Counted from the stretch's first letter, positions 20,922 through 29,379 are shown. The stretch: DNA of 64,000 nucleotides from Arthrobacter alpinus (GCF_900105965.1 NZ_FNTV01000001.1:2232001-2296000); one strand, 5' to 3'. Program-made: numbers and translations. Notes: generated from the sequence alone by a model not told the origin.

Positions 20922-20974
20922 ACCCGGCAGATAACGCTGTAACCAGAGCCCCAAAACCGCATTATCTGACGGGT
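20922..20974. repeat. Degenerate palindrome related to palindromes A and B
   Basis: Arms 20922-20940 and 20956-20974 match over 19 positions with three mismatches and a 15-base loop. The right arm read in reverse complement (ACCCGTCAGATAATGCGGTTTTG) differs at only a few positions from the arm at 11994-12020. It therefore appears to be a decayed member of the same family. Confidence 0.65.
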
Positions 20975-20993
20975 GGAACCAGAAGGGTGGAGG

Positions 20994-21464
20994 TTACCGC
21001 TGGAAGTGGGGTTCGCCGTCGTACGCCAAGGCACGCTCGATGCACCCGATGTGGCCAGGGCGCAGCGGCGGCAGGTCCTCGATGGCGAACCAAGCGACGG
21101 CGAGAGATTCGTCGTCATTGACGCGCGCGGTGCCGCTGACGTAGCGGCAGATGAACTCTACATTCAAGAAATCGCAGACATCGCCATTCGGGAACGTCAC
21201 AGGTCCCACGGCTGCCACGCCCATGAGGTGCTCAATTCTGGCCACCACGGCCGTTTCTTCAAAGATTTCGCGCAACATGCCAGGGCCCGGTTCCTCCCCC
21301 GGGTCTAGAATTCCCGTGATGAGCGCCCATCCGCCCGTGTCCGATCGCTGGCCAAGGAGGACGCGGCCGACGTCGTCGAACACCACACCACGCACACCCG
21401 GGAGCCACAACGGGTCGTGGCCGATCTTCTTGCGGAGGTTGACGATAAATTCCGGTGAGCCCAT
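20994..21464 (-). CDS. NUDIX hydrolase
   Basis: A 156-residue protein with the NUDIX box at residues about 51-73 (GILDPGEEPGPGMLREIFEE then T-A-V), keeping the Glu residues that bind magnesium. The usual Gly near the end of the box is Ala. It should hydrolyse a nucleoside diphosphate derivative; the substrate cannot be told. ATG 21464 (MGSPEFIV) lies six bases after a TAGGCT box. It converges on the MFS gene, with two hairpins in between. Confidence 0.92.
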   Translation of the reverse strand: MGSPEFIVNLRKKIGHDPLWLPGVRGVVFDDVGRVLLGQRSDTGGWALITGILDPGEEPGPGMLREIFEETAVVARIEHLMGVAAVGPVTFPNGDVCDFLNVEFICRYVSGTARVNDDESLAVAWFAIEDLPPLRPGHIGCIERALAYDGEPHFQR

Positions 21465-21470
21465 GGTTTC

Positions 21471-21476
21471 AGCCTA
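21471..21476 (-). promoter_or_regulatory. Leaderless-type -10 box of the NUDIX gene
   Basis: On the minus strand TAGGCT-GAAACC-ATG: the box ends six bases before the start codon and there is no ribosome site. Confidence 0.5.
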
Positions 21477-21482
21477 GCGTCC

Positions 21483-21526
21483 AAAAAAGCAGGTCCGGCC
21501 GCCAACTGGCAACCGAACCTGCTTTT
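21483..21526 (-). terminator. Terminator after the citrate transporter gene
   Basis: Reading the minus strand, AAAAGCAGGT (21517-21526) pairs with ACCTGCTTTT (21485-21494) and is followed by further T, 12 bases after the transporter stop. A typical intrinsic terminator. Confidence 0.75.
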
Positions 21527-21537
21527 GGGTTGAAACC

Positions 21538-23031
21538 TTAGCCGAACGGGATGACGCCGATTCCGATCGCAACAACCAGCATCACCAGCGATACCACCAG
21601 TGCCCGCCACAGGACCTTCTTGTGGTGGTCACCCAGATCAACGCGGGACAGCGAGACGAGGAGCAGGATGGCCGGAACCAGGGGGCTCTGCATGTGGACA
21701 GGCTGGCCAGTGATGGAGGCGCGGGCCATGGCCGCCGGGTCGATGCCAAAGTGCGCCGCGGTCTCACTCAGCACGGGCAGGACGCCGAAGTAGAAGGCGT
21801 CGTTGCTCATGAAGAACGTCATGGGAATGCTCAACAGGCCGGTAATGACGGCCATGTACGGCCCCATGGAGGTGGGGATGACGCTGACCAGCCATGCTGC
21901 CATGGCATCGACCATGCCGGTGCCGCTGAGGACACCTGTAAGGACAGCTGCGGCCATGACCATGGAAACCACGGCCACGATGCTGCCGGCATGTGAAACA
22001 AGTGCTTTTGCCTGATCCTTGACGCGAGGGAAGTTGACCACCAGGGCGATCGCGGATCCCACCATGAAGACGTAAGCCAAGGGCAGGACATCCATGACCA
22101 GAACCACCATGAGCGTCACGGTCAACACCAGGTTGAACCAGAACAGCTTGGGTCGCAGGGTGTCGCGGTTCGGATCAAGCTGGGAATCAGCCAGGGCCGT
22201 GTTGACCGTGGCGGACTCCTTCTGAGCTGCAGCCAAGACCTGGGCATCGAAGCGTGACTGAGCTGCCGAACGAGGCTTTTCAATGGTCAGCACACCAGCC
22301 GCTGCCCCCTTGCCACCTGAAACTCCAGAGCCCGAGGCCGAGCCGGCAGAACCGCCCGAGGGGGTTCCGGAATCGTCCGCGGAAGTGCCAGCAGCACCGG
22401 CCCAAATGCTGCCAGCTGCGGCAAGGCGACGGCGTTCGCGCACTCCGAGGTGCCAGGCGAACAGGAAGATGACGATCATACCGGCGATCAGCGACGGGAT
22501 CATGGGAACAAACACCTCGCTGGGCGAAACTTTCAAGGCTGCGGCGGCGCGGGCAGTGGGCCCACCCCAGGGCAGGATGTTCATGGTTCCGTTGGCCAGA
22601 CCCGCAACACAGGTCAGGACAACCGGGCTCATGCCAAGGCGAAGGTAGATGGGCAGCATGGCCGCCGTGGTCAGGATGAACGTGGTGGAACCGTCGCCGT
22701 CGAGGGAAACCACTGCAGCCAGAACAGCCGTGCCGAGCACAACCTTCGCGGGGTCATTGCCCAGCGTGCGAAGGATCAGTTTCACGAGCGGATCGAACAG
22801 TCCAACATCGATCATCATTCCGAAGAAAACAATCGCGAACATCAACAACGCCGCCGTAGACGTTAGGCTCTTCATTGAATCCATGACCATATCGCCAATG
22901 CCCAGACCGGCACCTGCGAAAAGACCAAAGATGGTGGGGACCACGATCAAGGCCACCACAGGCGTCAACTTCTTCGTCATGATCAGGGTCATGAAGACCG
23001 CGATCATGGCAAACCCAAGGATTACCAGCAT
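21538..23031 (-). CDS. CitMHS family metal-citrate/proton symporter
   Basis: Imports citrate complexed with a divalent cation (magnesium in CitM, calcium in CitH; the cation is not predictable here). The 497-residue protein has about 11-12 helices and family stretches such as VVSLDGDGSTTFILTTAAMLPI, NILPWGGPTARAA and MSNDAFYFGVLPVLSE. A central cytoplasmic loop (about residues 215-250) is unusually rich in Gly and Ser. The start ATG 23031 follows AAAGGAG by six bases; the upstream ATG at 23058 has no ribosome site. It is divergent from a CitA/DcuS-like kinase that probably controls it. Confidence 0.93.
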   Translation of the reverse strand: MLVILGFAMIAVFMTLIMTKKLTPVVALIVVPTIFGLFAGAGLGIGDMVMDSMKSLTSTAALLMFAIVFFGMMIDVGLFDPLVKLILRTLGNDPAKVVLGTAVLAAVVSLDGDGSTTFILTTAAMLPIYLRLGMSPVVLTCVAGLANGTMNILPWGGPTARAAAALKVSPSEVFVPMIPSLIAGMIVIFLFAWHLGVRERRRLAAAGSIWAGAAGTSADDSGTPSGGSAGSASGSGVSGGKGAAAGVLTIEKPRSAAQSRFDAQVLAAAQKESATVNTALADSQLDPNRDTLRPKLFWFNLVLTVTLMVVLVMDVLPLAYVFMVGSAIALVVNFPRVKDQAKALVSHAGSIVAVVSMVMAAAVLTGVLSGTGMVDAMAAWLVSVIPTSMGPYMAVITGLLSIPMTFFMSNDAFYFGVLPVLSETAAHFGIDPAAMARASITGQPVHMQSPLVPAILLLVSLSRVDLGDHHKKVLWRALVVSLVMLVVAIGIGVIPFG

Positions 23032-23144
23032 TTGAACTCCTTTGTACAAAGGCCGCATTTGTGAGCCTCATTAGTGAGATTAGAGTGGCCTGGATCACTT
23101 CCCGGGGTTTAGTGCACTTGCCCCAAGTAGTGCCCATTGAGTAC

Positions 23145-23160
23145 GTTTATCCCGTTAAAC
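23145..23160. promoter_or_regulatory. Small dyad between citMHS and its two-component system
   Basis: GTTTA-TCCCGT-TAAAC lies in the 164-base divergent gap between the transporter and kinase genes. It is a possible response-regulator site. The arms are only 5 bp, so chance is possible. Confidence 0.25.
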
Positions 23161-23195
23161 CCATGTAGTTGTGCCGAGCGCGAAGGATGCTTTCA

Positions 23196-24911
23196 ATGAC
23201 GCAAGCCCGAGCCGCTGTGCGGCTGCGCTTTTCCACACGCGTGCTGCTGCTTCAGTTGGCAGTGGTGTGCACAGTGGTCCTGATGACGGCGGGGACCTTT
23301 GCGGCCCTGACGTACCAGTGGCTGGGAGATCAGGCCGAGGAGCGTGCCCTCGCCGTGGCCCGGACAGTGGCTTCATCGGAGGATGTGCGCCGCGAGACCG
23401 CAGTACTCGCCGCCACCCCCAGCGCCTTGTTGACCCCGGAAACGTTGGCGGGCGGGCCCCTGGAGGACTACGCCACCTCCGCCCAGGACCGCACCGATGC
23501 GTTGTTTGTTGTGGTGACGGACGACGCCGGATTGCGGCTTGCGCATCCCAACCCGGCCTTGCTGGGGCAAAAGGTTTCCACAGACCCGTCGGTGGCGTTG
23601 GCCGGCGGCGAGGAGACTTCACAGGAAAACGGCACCCTGGGGCGATCAGCCCGGGCCAAGGTGCCAGTTTTTGCCCCCGGATCCACCACTGACGTAGTGG
23701 GCGAGGTCAGCGTGGGCTTTGACAGCGACGACATAGTTGCAGGGATGCTGCGCAACATTGTGCCGGTGGCGCTAGTTACCGCGGCGTCGCTGGCCTTGGC
23801 CGCCGTGGCATCGACCATGATGGGCGCCCGCTTGAGGCGACTCACCCTCGGCCTGGAACCGGAGGAGATTTCCGGCCTGGCCCAGGACCAGGAGGCGGTC
23901 TTGCGCGGGGTTGATGAAGGGGTCATTGGAATCTCCGAAAGGGGCACCATCACGGTTTTCAACGAGGGCGCACGGCGGCTGCTGACCCCCGGCTCCGAGC
24001 GCGAATACAGCGGCCTCACCTTGGCGGAAAGCGGCTTGCCGGATTTTCTTGGCACAGCCACGGGAAACTACGGACCGCAAGAACACGTAGTGGATGAGCG
24101 TGTTGTGATTGTGACGGCCAGGCCGGTTCGGCTCAAGGATCGCAGCACCACCCCGGACCTCCGGCTGGGGCGCGTCATTATGGTCCGCGACCGGACCGAG
24201 GTCCAGGCTCTGACCCGCCAGCTCGACGCCGTCAACGCCCTCGGCACCGCCCTGCGAGCGCAGCGGCACGAATTCGCCAATCGCCTCCACACTATCTCCG
24301 GTTTGCTGGCTCTGGACCGAACGGCCGAGGCGCGCGACTACCTGGGCGAGATCTTGGACAGCGGCCCATTGAACTACCCTGCCGAAGACCTGGGCCTGCT
24401 CAACGACCCGTATCTGGAGGCGTTCATTGGGGCAAAAAGCATCGAGGCCCACGAACGTGGCGTTGAATTGCGCATTGGCCCGGGCACGTCCATTCGCGGC
24501 CACATCACGGATCCTCAGGACGTGACAGCCGTATTGGGCAATCTGCTGGACAACGCCATTACCGCCGCCGTAGCCGGCGCCTCTCCGAACAAGTGGGTTG
24601 AGGTGGAGGTCTTGGACGAGTATACGGAGTCCGGCGGCACGCTTCACGTGGTGGTGGCCGATTCCGGCGACGGATTGCGCGGCGAAGATGCCCGCATCTT
24701 TGCTCCAGGCTTTTCAACCGCCAGCCCGTCAACGCTTGATCCCATGTCCGGCCACGGCGTTGGGCTGGCTCTGGTCCGGCACCTTGCCCGCCGCCGAGGC
24801 GGAGACGTGTGGGTTGCCGAGAGCGGCTCACCGCAATCCCATGGCGCCGTCTTCTGCGCCCGACTACCCGGGGTCATCGCCCTGGAATCCCGCTTCAAGG
24901 AGCAACCATGA
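23196..24911 (+). CDS. CitA/DcuS family sensor histidine kinase
   Basis: A 571-residue kinase: membrane helix 1 (about 16-38), an extracellular PAS-like sensor (about 40-165), membrane helix 2 (about 170-195), and a cytoplasmic PAS (GVDEGVIGISERGTITVFN). It then has a SpoOB-type dimerisation helix with the phosphorylated His in RAQRHEFANRLHTISG, and a HATPase domain (NLLDNAITAA, GHGVGLALVR). This domain order is that of citrate and C4-dicarboxylate sensors. ATG 23196 has AAGGA about nine bases upstream. It overlaps the response regulator by four bases and faces the citrate transporter, so citrate is the likely signal (inference). Confidence 0.92.
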   Translation: MTQARAAVRLRFSTRVLLLQLAVVCTVVLMTAGTFAALTYQWLGDQAEERALAVARTVASSEDVRRETAVLAATPSALLTPETLAGGPLEDYATSAQDRTDALFVVVTDDAGLRLAHPNPALLGQKVSTDPSVALAGGEETSQENGTLGRSARAKVPVFAPGSTTDVVGEVSVGFDSDDIVAGMLRNIVPVALVTAASLALAAVASTMMGARLRRLTLGLEPEEISGLAQDQEAVLRGVDEGVIGISERGTITVFNEGARRLLTPGSEREYSGLTLAESGLPDFLGTATGNYGPQEHVVDERVVIVTARPVRLKDRSTTPDLRLGRVIMVRDRTEVQALTRQLDAVNALGTALRAQRHEFANRLHTISGLLALDRTAEARDYLGEILDSGPLNYPAEDLGLLNDPYLEAFIGAKSIEAHERGVELRIGPGTSIRGHITDPQDVTAVLGNLLDNAITAAVAGASPNKWVEVEVLDEYTESGGTLHVVVADSGDGLRGEDARIFAPGFSTASPSTLDPMSGHGVGLALVRHLARRRGGDVWVAESGSPQSHGAVFCARLPGVIALESRFKEQP

Positions 24912-25570
24912 CCGAAGATTTTAGCGTCCTCATCGTCGAGGATGATTTCCACGTAGGGAGGCTGCATGCCGGATTCGTGGACGCCGTGGCGGGCTTTCGC
25001 GCCCTGCCGCCGGCCCCCACGGCAGCCATCGGGCTCCAGGTCATCACGGCCGAGCGCCCCGATTTGGTGCTCCTTGATGTGTATCTTCCGGATGCGTCAG
25101 GGCTGGACTTGTTGCGCACCATCGATTCCGACGCCATGATGCTCAGTGCCGCCTCCGATCCCGAATCCATCCGCAAGGCGATGCGTCGCGGGGCCCTGGC
25201 CTATCTCATAAAGCCTTTCTCGGCTGAGCTCCTCGAGGCTCGGTTGCGCGGCTACGCCAGGTATCGCCGGCTACTGGCAGAGACCGGCAGCCTGAGCCAG
25301 GACCGCCTCGAAAACGCGTGGCAGGCCCTTCATCCGAGCGCCCCGTCCGCAGGGCCCAAGACGAGCTCTGCCACCGAGGCCGCAGTCCTGGCCGCCCTGG
25401 CCACGCGCGGAGATCAGTCCACGGCGGATGTGGCGTCCGCTGTCGGAATTTCCCGGACGACCGCCCAGCGTTATCTCTCCGCGCTGGCCGACGACGGCGC
25501 TATCGCCATCGCCCTGCGCTACGGCACCACGGGTAGGCCCGAGCACCGCTACAGCGTGGCTGAGCGCTAG
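24908..25570 (+). CDS. CitB/DcuR family response regulator
   Basis: A 220-residue regulator with an N-terminal receiver domain (acidic EDD at 11-13, phosphorylated Asp57 in LVLLDVYLPDASG, Lys in YLIKPF) and a C-terminal helix-turn-helix (STADVASAVGISRTTAQRYLSAL), as in CitB/DpiA. The start ATG 24908 overlaps the kinase stop by four bases. It is the partner of the preceding kinase and probably activates citMHS. Confidence 0.93.
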   Translation: MTEDFSVLIVEDDFHVGRLHAGFVDAVAGFRALPPAPTAAIGLQVITAERPDLVLLDVYLPDASGLDLLRTIDSDAMMLSAASDPESIRKAMRRGALAYLIKPFSAELLEARLRGYARYRRLLAETGSLSQDRLENAWQALHPSAPSAGPKTSSATEAAVLAALATRGDQSTADVASAVGISRTTAQRYLSALADDGAIAIALRYGTTGRPEHRYSVAER

Positions 25571-25605
25571 TTCACGAACCGCACTTGGCCAAGGTCACAC
25601 CCAAT

Positions 25606-25638
25606 TTGTTTTGAGTAATTCAAAACAACCCGTAGACT
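25606..25638 (+). promoter_or_regulatory. fur promoter with overlapping dyad operator
   Basis: TTGTTTTGA-GTAAT-TCAAAACAA (25606-25628) is a perfect 9-bp dyad. It contains a -35-like TTGAGT (25611-25616), and TAGACT at 25633-25638 lies 16 bases further and six bases before the fur ATG. A repressor bound to the dyad would block this promoter, so autoregulation is likely. Confidence 0.7.
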
Positions 25639-25644
25639 TGAGGC

Positions 25645-26109
25645 ATGGCAACGGATGCGCACACAGACACTTTGGAGGGTCGGCTTCGGTCTGCTCAACT
25701 GAAAGTGACTGCTCCGCGCCTCGCAGTTCTTGAGGCCGTATCCAGCCCCGGCCATCATGATGCCGAGACGGTGTATTCGATGGTTTCAACACAGCTGCCA
25801 AAGACCTCCCTGCAGGCTGTCTACGGCGTCCTTGCCGCTTTGGTGGCCGCCGGTCTGGTGCGAAAGTTCGAACCAGCAGGCTCCGCGGCCCTCTATGAGA
25901 GTCGCGTGGGAGACAATCACCATCATGTGGCGTGTCTTGAATGCGGGCGCGTTGAGGATGTGGACTGCGCCATCGGTGCCAGCCCTTGCCTGACGCCGTC
26001 GAACACCAACGGTTTCTCCATCCAGATCGCGGAAGTCACCTTCTGGGGTGTGTGCGCCTCGTGCCAGGCTGCCGCCGCCTCCACTGCCTTGGCAGTGCCA
26101 AGTAAATAG
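25645..26109 (+). CDS. Fur family metal- or peroxide-responsive repressor
   Basis: A 154-residue Fur protein: winged helix in the N-terminal half (APRLAVLEAV, SLQAVYGVLAALVAAGLV), a metal-site segment DNHHHVACLECG, and two CxxC zinc pairs (Cys97/Cys100 and Cys137/Cys140). The family includes Fe, Zn and peroxide sensors; the subtype is not certain. FurA of mycobacteria sits beside katG, but no catalase gene is present here. The mRNA looks leaderless (TAGACT six bases before the ATG), and a perfect dyad overlaps the promoter. A small repeat-peptide gene follows 121 bases downstream on the same strand. Confidence 0.92.
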   Translation: MATDAHTDTLEGRLRSAQLKVTAPRLAVLEAVSSPGHHDAETVYSMVSTQLPKTSLQAVYGVLAALVAAGLVRKFEPAGSAALYESRVGDNHHHVACLECGRVEDVDCAIGASPCLTPSNTNGFSIQIAEVTFWGVCASCQAAAASTALAVPSK

Positions 26110-26154
26110 CGCCGAACAGGCAACCAGGGGAATTACCTCCCACCGAACTCTCTA

Positions 26155-26201
26155 GGACACCCTTTTTGTCCACCGACAACGGGGCGCGATTTGTTGCGCC
26201 C
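26155..26201 (+). other. Two stem-loops between fur and the small repeat-peptide gene
   Basis: GGACA-N7-TGTCC (26155-26171) and GGGCGC-N8-GCGCCC (26182-26201) lie in the 121-base gap, ending 17 bases before the ribosome site of the next gene. The second could be a weak terminator for fur or part of a 5' leader controlling the small peptide. Neither has a real U-tract after it. Confidence 0.45.
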
Positions 26202-26230
26202 TCCATCTTGCAATCCCTAAGGAACACTTC

Positions 26231-26434
26231 ATGACCACCTTAACTCAGACCGTTCACCACGACACCGCACCCCACGTTCACGGCGGCGCCTATGTCACCA
26301 CCTCAATCCGCCCATCAGGCCCCGCCGGCGGCTACGTGACGACTAACGCCCCTCACCACAGCACCGCCGGTTCCTATGTCACCACCCCTCAGGCCTACAC
26401 GGGTCCCATCGGCAGCTACATCAGCAACTCCTAG
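26231..26434 (+). CDS. Small protein with four 14-residue G-x-Y-[VI]-[TS] repeats
   Basis: I do not recognise a named family. The 67-residue protein has a His-rich start (His9, 10, 15, 17) and four copies of a GGAYVTT/GGYVTT/GSYVTT/GSYISN motif whose tyrosines fall at 21, 35, 49 and 63, exactly 14 apart. The codons of the repeats differ at silent positions, so the repeat is kept at protein level and is not a recent DNA duplication. It has no membrane segment, signal peptide or cysteine. ATG 26231 is well supported by AAGGA seven bases upstream. Its place behind fur suggests co-regulation by metal or oxidative stress; the His residues might bind metal (inference). Confidence 0.7.
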   Translation: MTTLTQTVHHDTAPHVHGGAYVTTSIRPSGPAGGYVTTNAPHHSTAGSYVTTPQAYTGPIGSYISNS

Positions 26435-26455
26435 GCACAACAGACTCAAAGTGGC

Positions 26456-26965
26456 TCAGGCCGGAACCAGGAGCAGGACGGCCAGTGTTCCCGCCAGCAT
26501 GGACGGCCCAAAAGGAATGGGCGATTTGATGGTTCCGCGACCACTGGCTACGTGCGCCAACGCCCAGAGACCGCCAAGAACAAATCCTGCAGCCGCACCC
26601 AGGGCCACGTGCTGCCAGCTCAGGAATCCCAGATACAGGCCAAGCACTCCGGCCAGCTTCACGTCCCCAAATCCCAATCCGGACGGATGAAGGGCCCACA
26701 ATATCCAGTACAACACCACCATGAGCGCGGCCCCTCCCACGGCCCGAGCCAAGGAGGCGGGTGAACCGGAGGTGAGCGCGGCGGCCACCAGCAGCGCACC
26801 GGCTATTGGATAGGCCGGCAGTACATAGCGGTTGGGCAGCGTGTGAGTGTGGATGTCGATGGCGCTCAGGATCACGGAGAGCCACAACAGATACACGCAG
26901 GCGGCCACGGCACACAGGAATGCGGGAATGCTGCTCTCCCACAAATCCACCAAGAGTGTGACCAT
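26456..26965 (-). CDS. A24 family prepilin peptidase, peptidase domain only
   Basis: A 169-residue membrane protein with about five to six helices and the two catalytic aspartates of type IV prepilin peptidases: Asp37 (LSAIDIHTHTLPNRY) and Asp101 in GLGFGDVKLAG. It lacks the N-terminal methylase domain, as in TadV/CpaA. It would cleave leader peptides of Flp/Tad or type IV pilins, but no pilin or assembly gene is in the window. The start ATG 26965 lies six bases after a TAGCAT box. Confidence 0.88.
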   Translation of the reverse strand: MVTLLVDLWESSIPAFLCAVAACVYLLWLSVILSAIDIHTHTLPNRYVLPAYPIAGALLVAAALTSGSPASLARAVGGAALMVVLYWILWALHPSGLGFGDVKLAGVLGLYLGFLSWQHVALGAAAGFVLGGLWALAHVASGRGTIKSPIPFGPSMLAGTLAVLLLVPA

Positions 26966-26971
26966 AGCGCG

Positions 26972-26977
26972 ATGCTA
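26972..26977 (-). promoter_or_regulatory. Leaderless-type -10 box of the prepilin peptidase gene
   Basis: On the minus strand TAGCAT-CGCGCT-ATG, with no ribosome site. It lies 45 bases from the divergent TAAGCT box at 27022. Confidence 0.45.
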
Positions 26978-27021
26978 CGCCAAACCCTCGCGCTTCGGGG
27001 TGAATTCCCGACCTCCGGGGC

Positions 27022-27027
27022 TAAGCT
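27022..27027 (+). promoter_or_regulatory. Leaderless-type -10 box of the hypothetical gene at 27034
   Basis: TAAGCT-GTGGAT-ATG. The six-base spacing favours ATG 27034 over the in-frame GTG at 27028. Confidence 0.45.
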
Positions 27028-27033
27028 GTGGAT

Positions 27034-27837
27034 ATGAGCTCCTCCCCGGATTCGGCCGAGGCTTTTCGGCATATTTGCAGGTCATCACCGTGGCGTTGGC
27101 GGACGGTTCGCTTTGAGCTGCACCGCAAGTTTCCCACCGCGGACGACGGCGGCGCTGGCTCCGCTTGGGTGCCGGGCGGCGGAAGCGGACATCCTGCCCC
27201 CGCCCTGGCTTTGAACTGCTGGGTCCGCCGCCCCGGCGCACTTCGGGTTGAATCGCTCGAGGGCGAGCTGCTCGCCAGCACCACCAAGATCAACGAGTCC
27301 AAGGATTCGCTTTTTATCAGCGGCAATCGGAAACCCTGGCTGTTGCCACCGAGCTTGGTGAATCCCGTCAAGGATTCCGCTGGCTACGTAGTGCGCCGCC
27401 CCGAGGCCCTTTATGGGGAACCAGCCTACGGATCAGGCAGATCCGCCGCGGCGCTGGATCCGGTTGAACTAGCCGGGGAACATCCTGTCCCCTTGGAGGC
27501 GCCTTTTGCCAATGTGGCTGAAATTGAACACATTGCATCAGCTTCCCACCATGGCAGGGCCGCTATTGAGGCCATCCTGACACCCAATGCCAGCTACCGG
27601 CCGGTTTTCGCCGACGCCCCACTACTTTTCCCAGGGCGCACAGCCATCCGCATAGATCTGGAAACGGGTATCTGTGTGGCGTCCCAATCGCTGGACGGTC
27701 CCACCGCCGGTGCCGGACATTGGATGGTCCTGCTGGGTATTGACGAGTACATGCTCGATGACCTCTTTGAGGAAGTCAGCATGGGACTGACAGACGTCAG
27801 GGCCCACATCCCCTGGGATCTGGGCCCTGACGCGTAG
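27034..27837 (+). CDS. Conserved-type hypothetical protein
   Basis: I do not recognise the family. The 267-residue protein is soluble, has no signal peptide or membrane helix, and has typical high-GC codon use. It contains a PGGGSGHPAPALALNCWVRRPG-like beta-rich N-terminal region, a central SLVNPVKDSAGYVVRRPEALYG segment, and an acidic C-terminal helix (IDEYMLDDLFEEVSMGLTDV). It is divergent from the prepilin peptidase gene and convergent with phoH, with only 9 bases between stops. Neighbourhood does not suggest a function. Confidence 0.7.
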   Translation: MSSSPDSAEAFRHICRSSPWRWRTVRFELHRKFPTADDGGAGSAWVPGGGSGHPAPALALNCWVRRPGALRVESLEGELLASTTKINESKDSLFISGNRKPWLLPPSLVNPVKDSAGYVVRRPEALYGEPAYGSGRSAAALDPVELAGEHPVPLEAPFANVAEIEHIASASHHGRAAIEAILTPNASYRPVFADAPLLFPGRTAIRIDLETGICVASQSLDGPTAGAGHWMVLLGIDEYMLDDLFEEVSMGLTDVRAHIPWDLGPDA

Positions 27838-27846
27838 CGAATTGCG

Positions 27847-29190
27847 CTAGATTTCGGCGCGCTCCAACATTTCCGTCACCAGTGCGGCGATGGGTGAGCG
27901 TTCGGAGCGGGTGAGTGTGACGTGCCCAAAGAGCGGGTGTCCCTTGAGTGTCTCGACCACTGCCACGATGCCGTCGTGCCGGCCCACGCGAAGGTTGTCT
28001 CGCTGGGCAACATCGTGGGTCAGGACAATCTTGGAGCGCTGGCCAATGCGGCTCATGACAGTCAACAGCACGTTCTTCTCGAGTGATTGTGCTTCGTCCA
28101 CAATCACAAAAGAGTCATGAAGGGAACGTCCACGAATATGGGTCAGCGGCAGCACCTCCAGCAGTCCGCGTTCCATGATCTCGTCCATGAGGGTGTCTGA
28201 GACGACCGAGCCCAGGGTATCGAACACAGCCTGGGCCCAGGGGTTCATCTTCTCGCTCTCGGAACCGGGCAGGTAGCCAAGTTCCTGGCCACCCACGGCG
28301 TAGAGCGGCCGGAACACAACCACCTTGCGGTGCTCATTTCGTTCCAGGACCGCTTCCAAACCTGCGCACAGGGCCAAGGCACTCTTGCCAGTTCCGGCGC
28401 GACCACCGAGGGACACAATCCCCACCTCCGGATCAGAGAGCAGATCCAGGGCTAGGCGCTGTTCGGCCGAGCGTCCATGCAAGCCAAAGACTTCCCTGTC
28501 TCCGCGGACCAACCGGACCTGCTGGTCCGCGCCAACCCGGCCCAGCGCCGATCCCCTGTTGCTCGTGATGACAAGTGAGGTGTTCACTGGCATGACGGAC
28601 GCGTCCGGAATGGGCACGGGTTCGTGGTTGTACAGAGCCGTCATCTCGGCCTCGGTGGCATCGACCTCGCCAACGCCTGTCCAACCGGAATCCGGCACCA
28701 GTTCATTGCGATATTCCTCCGCGGTCAAACCCAGAGCGGAGGCCTTGACGCGCATGGGCACATCCTTGGAGACCACCGTGACAGTGTGCCCTTCGTTAGC
28801 CAGGTTCTTGGCTACTGCAAGGATGCGTGAATCGTTGTCCATGCCCCGCATGCCGGCCGGAAGCACCTCAAGCGAAACGTGATTGAGCTCCACACGGAAC
28901 GTCCCGCCGTCGTCCCCCAAGGGAACCGGCGAAGCGAGACTGCCGTGCTGGGCCCGCAGGTCATCCAGCAGACGCAGAGCTGTGCGGGCAAAGTAGCCCA
29001 GCTCGGGGTCATGGCGCTTTCCTTCCAATTCCGAAACCACCACGATCGGGAGCACCACATGGTGTTCGGCGAAGCGGGTGATGGCTCTCGGATCGGACAG
29101 CAAGACAGAGGTGTCGATGACGTACGTCCGCAATTTTGACCCAGTTTGCGGGTTCTCTGAATGCTGCTCAAGGTTCATGGTTTCGACCAC
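27847..29190 (-). CDS. PIN domain-PhoH ATPase fusion (PhoH2 type)
   Basis: A 447-residue protein with a PIN ribonuclease domain (about 20-150; acidic residues Asp26, Glu54, Asp118/Asp120 and Asp143) joined to a PhoH P-loop ATPase (Walker [10 protein letters not shown] at 262-270, Walker B FVIVDEAQ). PhoH2 proteins of mycobacteria are sequence-specific RNA helicases/nucleases paired with a small antitoxin-like PhoAT; I see no such small gene directly upstream. GTG 29190 is chosen for GGAG six bases before it; ATG 29178 is an alternative. It lies in the same broader gene order as Rv1095. Confidence 0.92.
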   Translation of the reverse strand: MVETMNLEQHSENPQTGSKLRTYVIDTSVLLSDPRAITRFAEHHVVLPIVVVSELEGKRHDPELGYFARTALRLLDDLRAQHGSLASPVPLGDDGGTFRVELNHVSLEVLPAGMRGMDNDSRILAVAKNLANEGHTVTVVSKDVPMRVKASALGLTAEEYRNELVPDSGWTGVGEVDATEAEMTALYNHEPVPIPDASVMPVNTSLVITSNRGSALGRVGADQQVRLVRGDREVFGLHGRSAEQRLALDLLSDPEVGIVSLGGRAGTGKSALALCAGLEAVLERNEHRKVVVFRPLYAVGGQELGYLPGSESEKMNPWAQAVFDTLGSVVSDTLMDEIMERGLLEVLPLTHIRGRSLHDSFVIVDEAQSLEKNVLLTVMSRIGQRSKIVLTHDVAQRDNLRVGRHDGIVAVVETLKGHPLFGHVTLTRSERSPIAALVTEMLERAEI

Positions 29191-29379
29191 GTTACGCTCC
29201 AGCCCTCCGGACCTTCAAACGCGTCCGGAATCCAATCGGTACGTCGGGCGGAGTTGCCCTCCGTTATGCCCAAAACTACGCCGCTTTGATGCTCTGCCAT
29301 GGATATTTTAGGGGCGTGTCTGATGACGTTGCTGTGAACATTTGGTGACGGTGATGTTCCGTGCCTGCACCGTGTGGGC

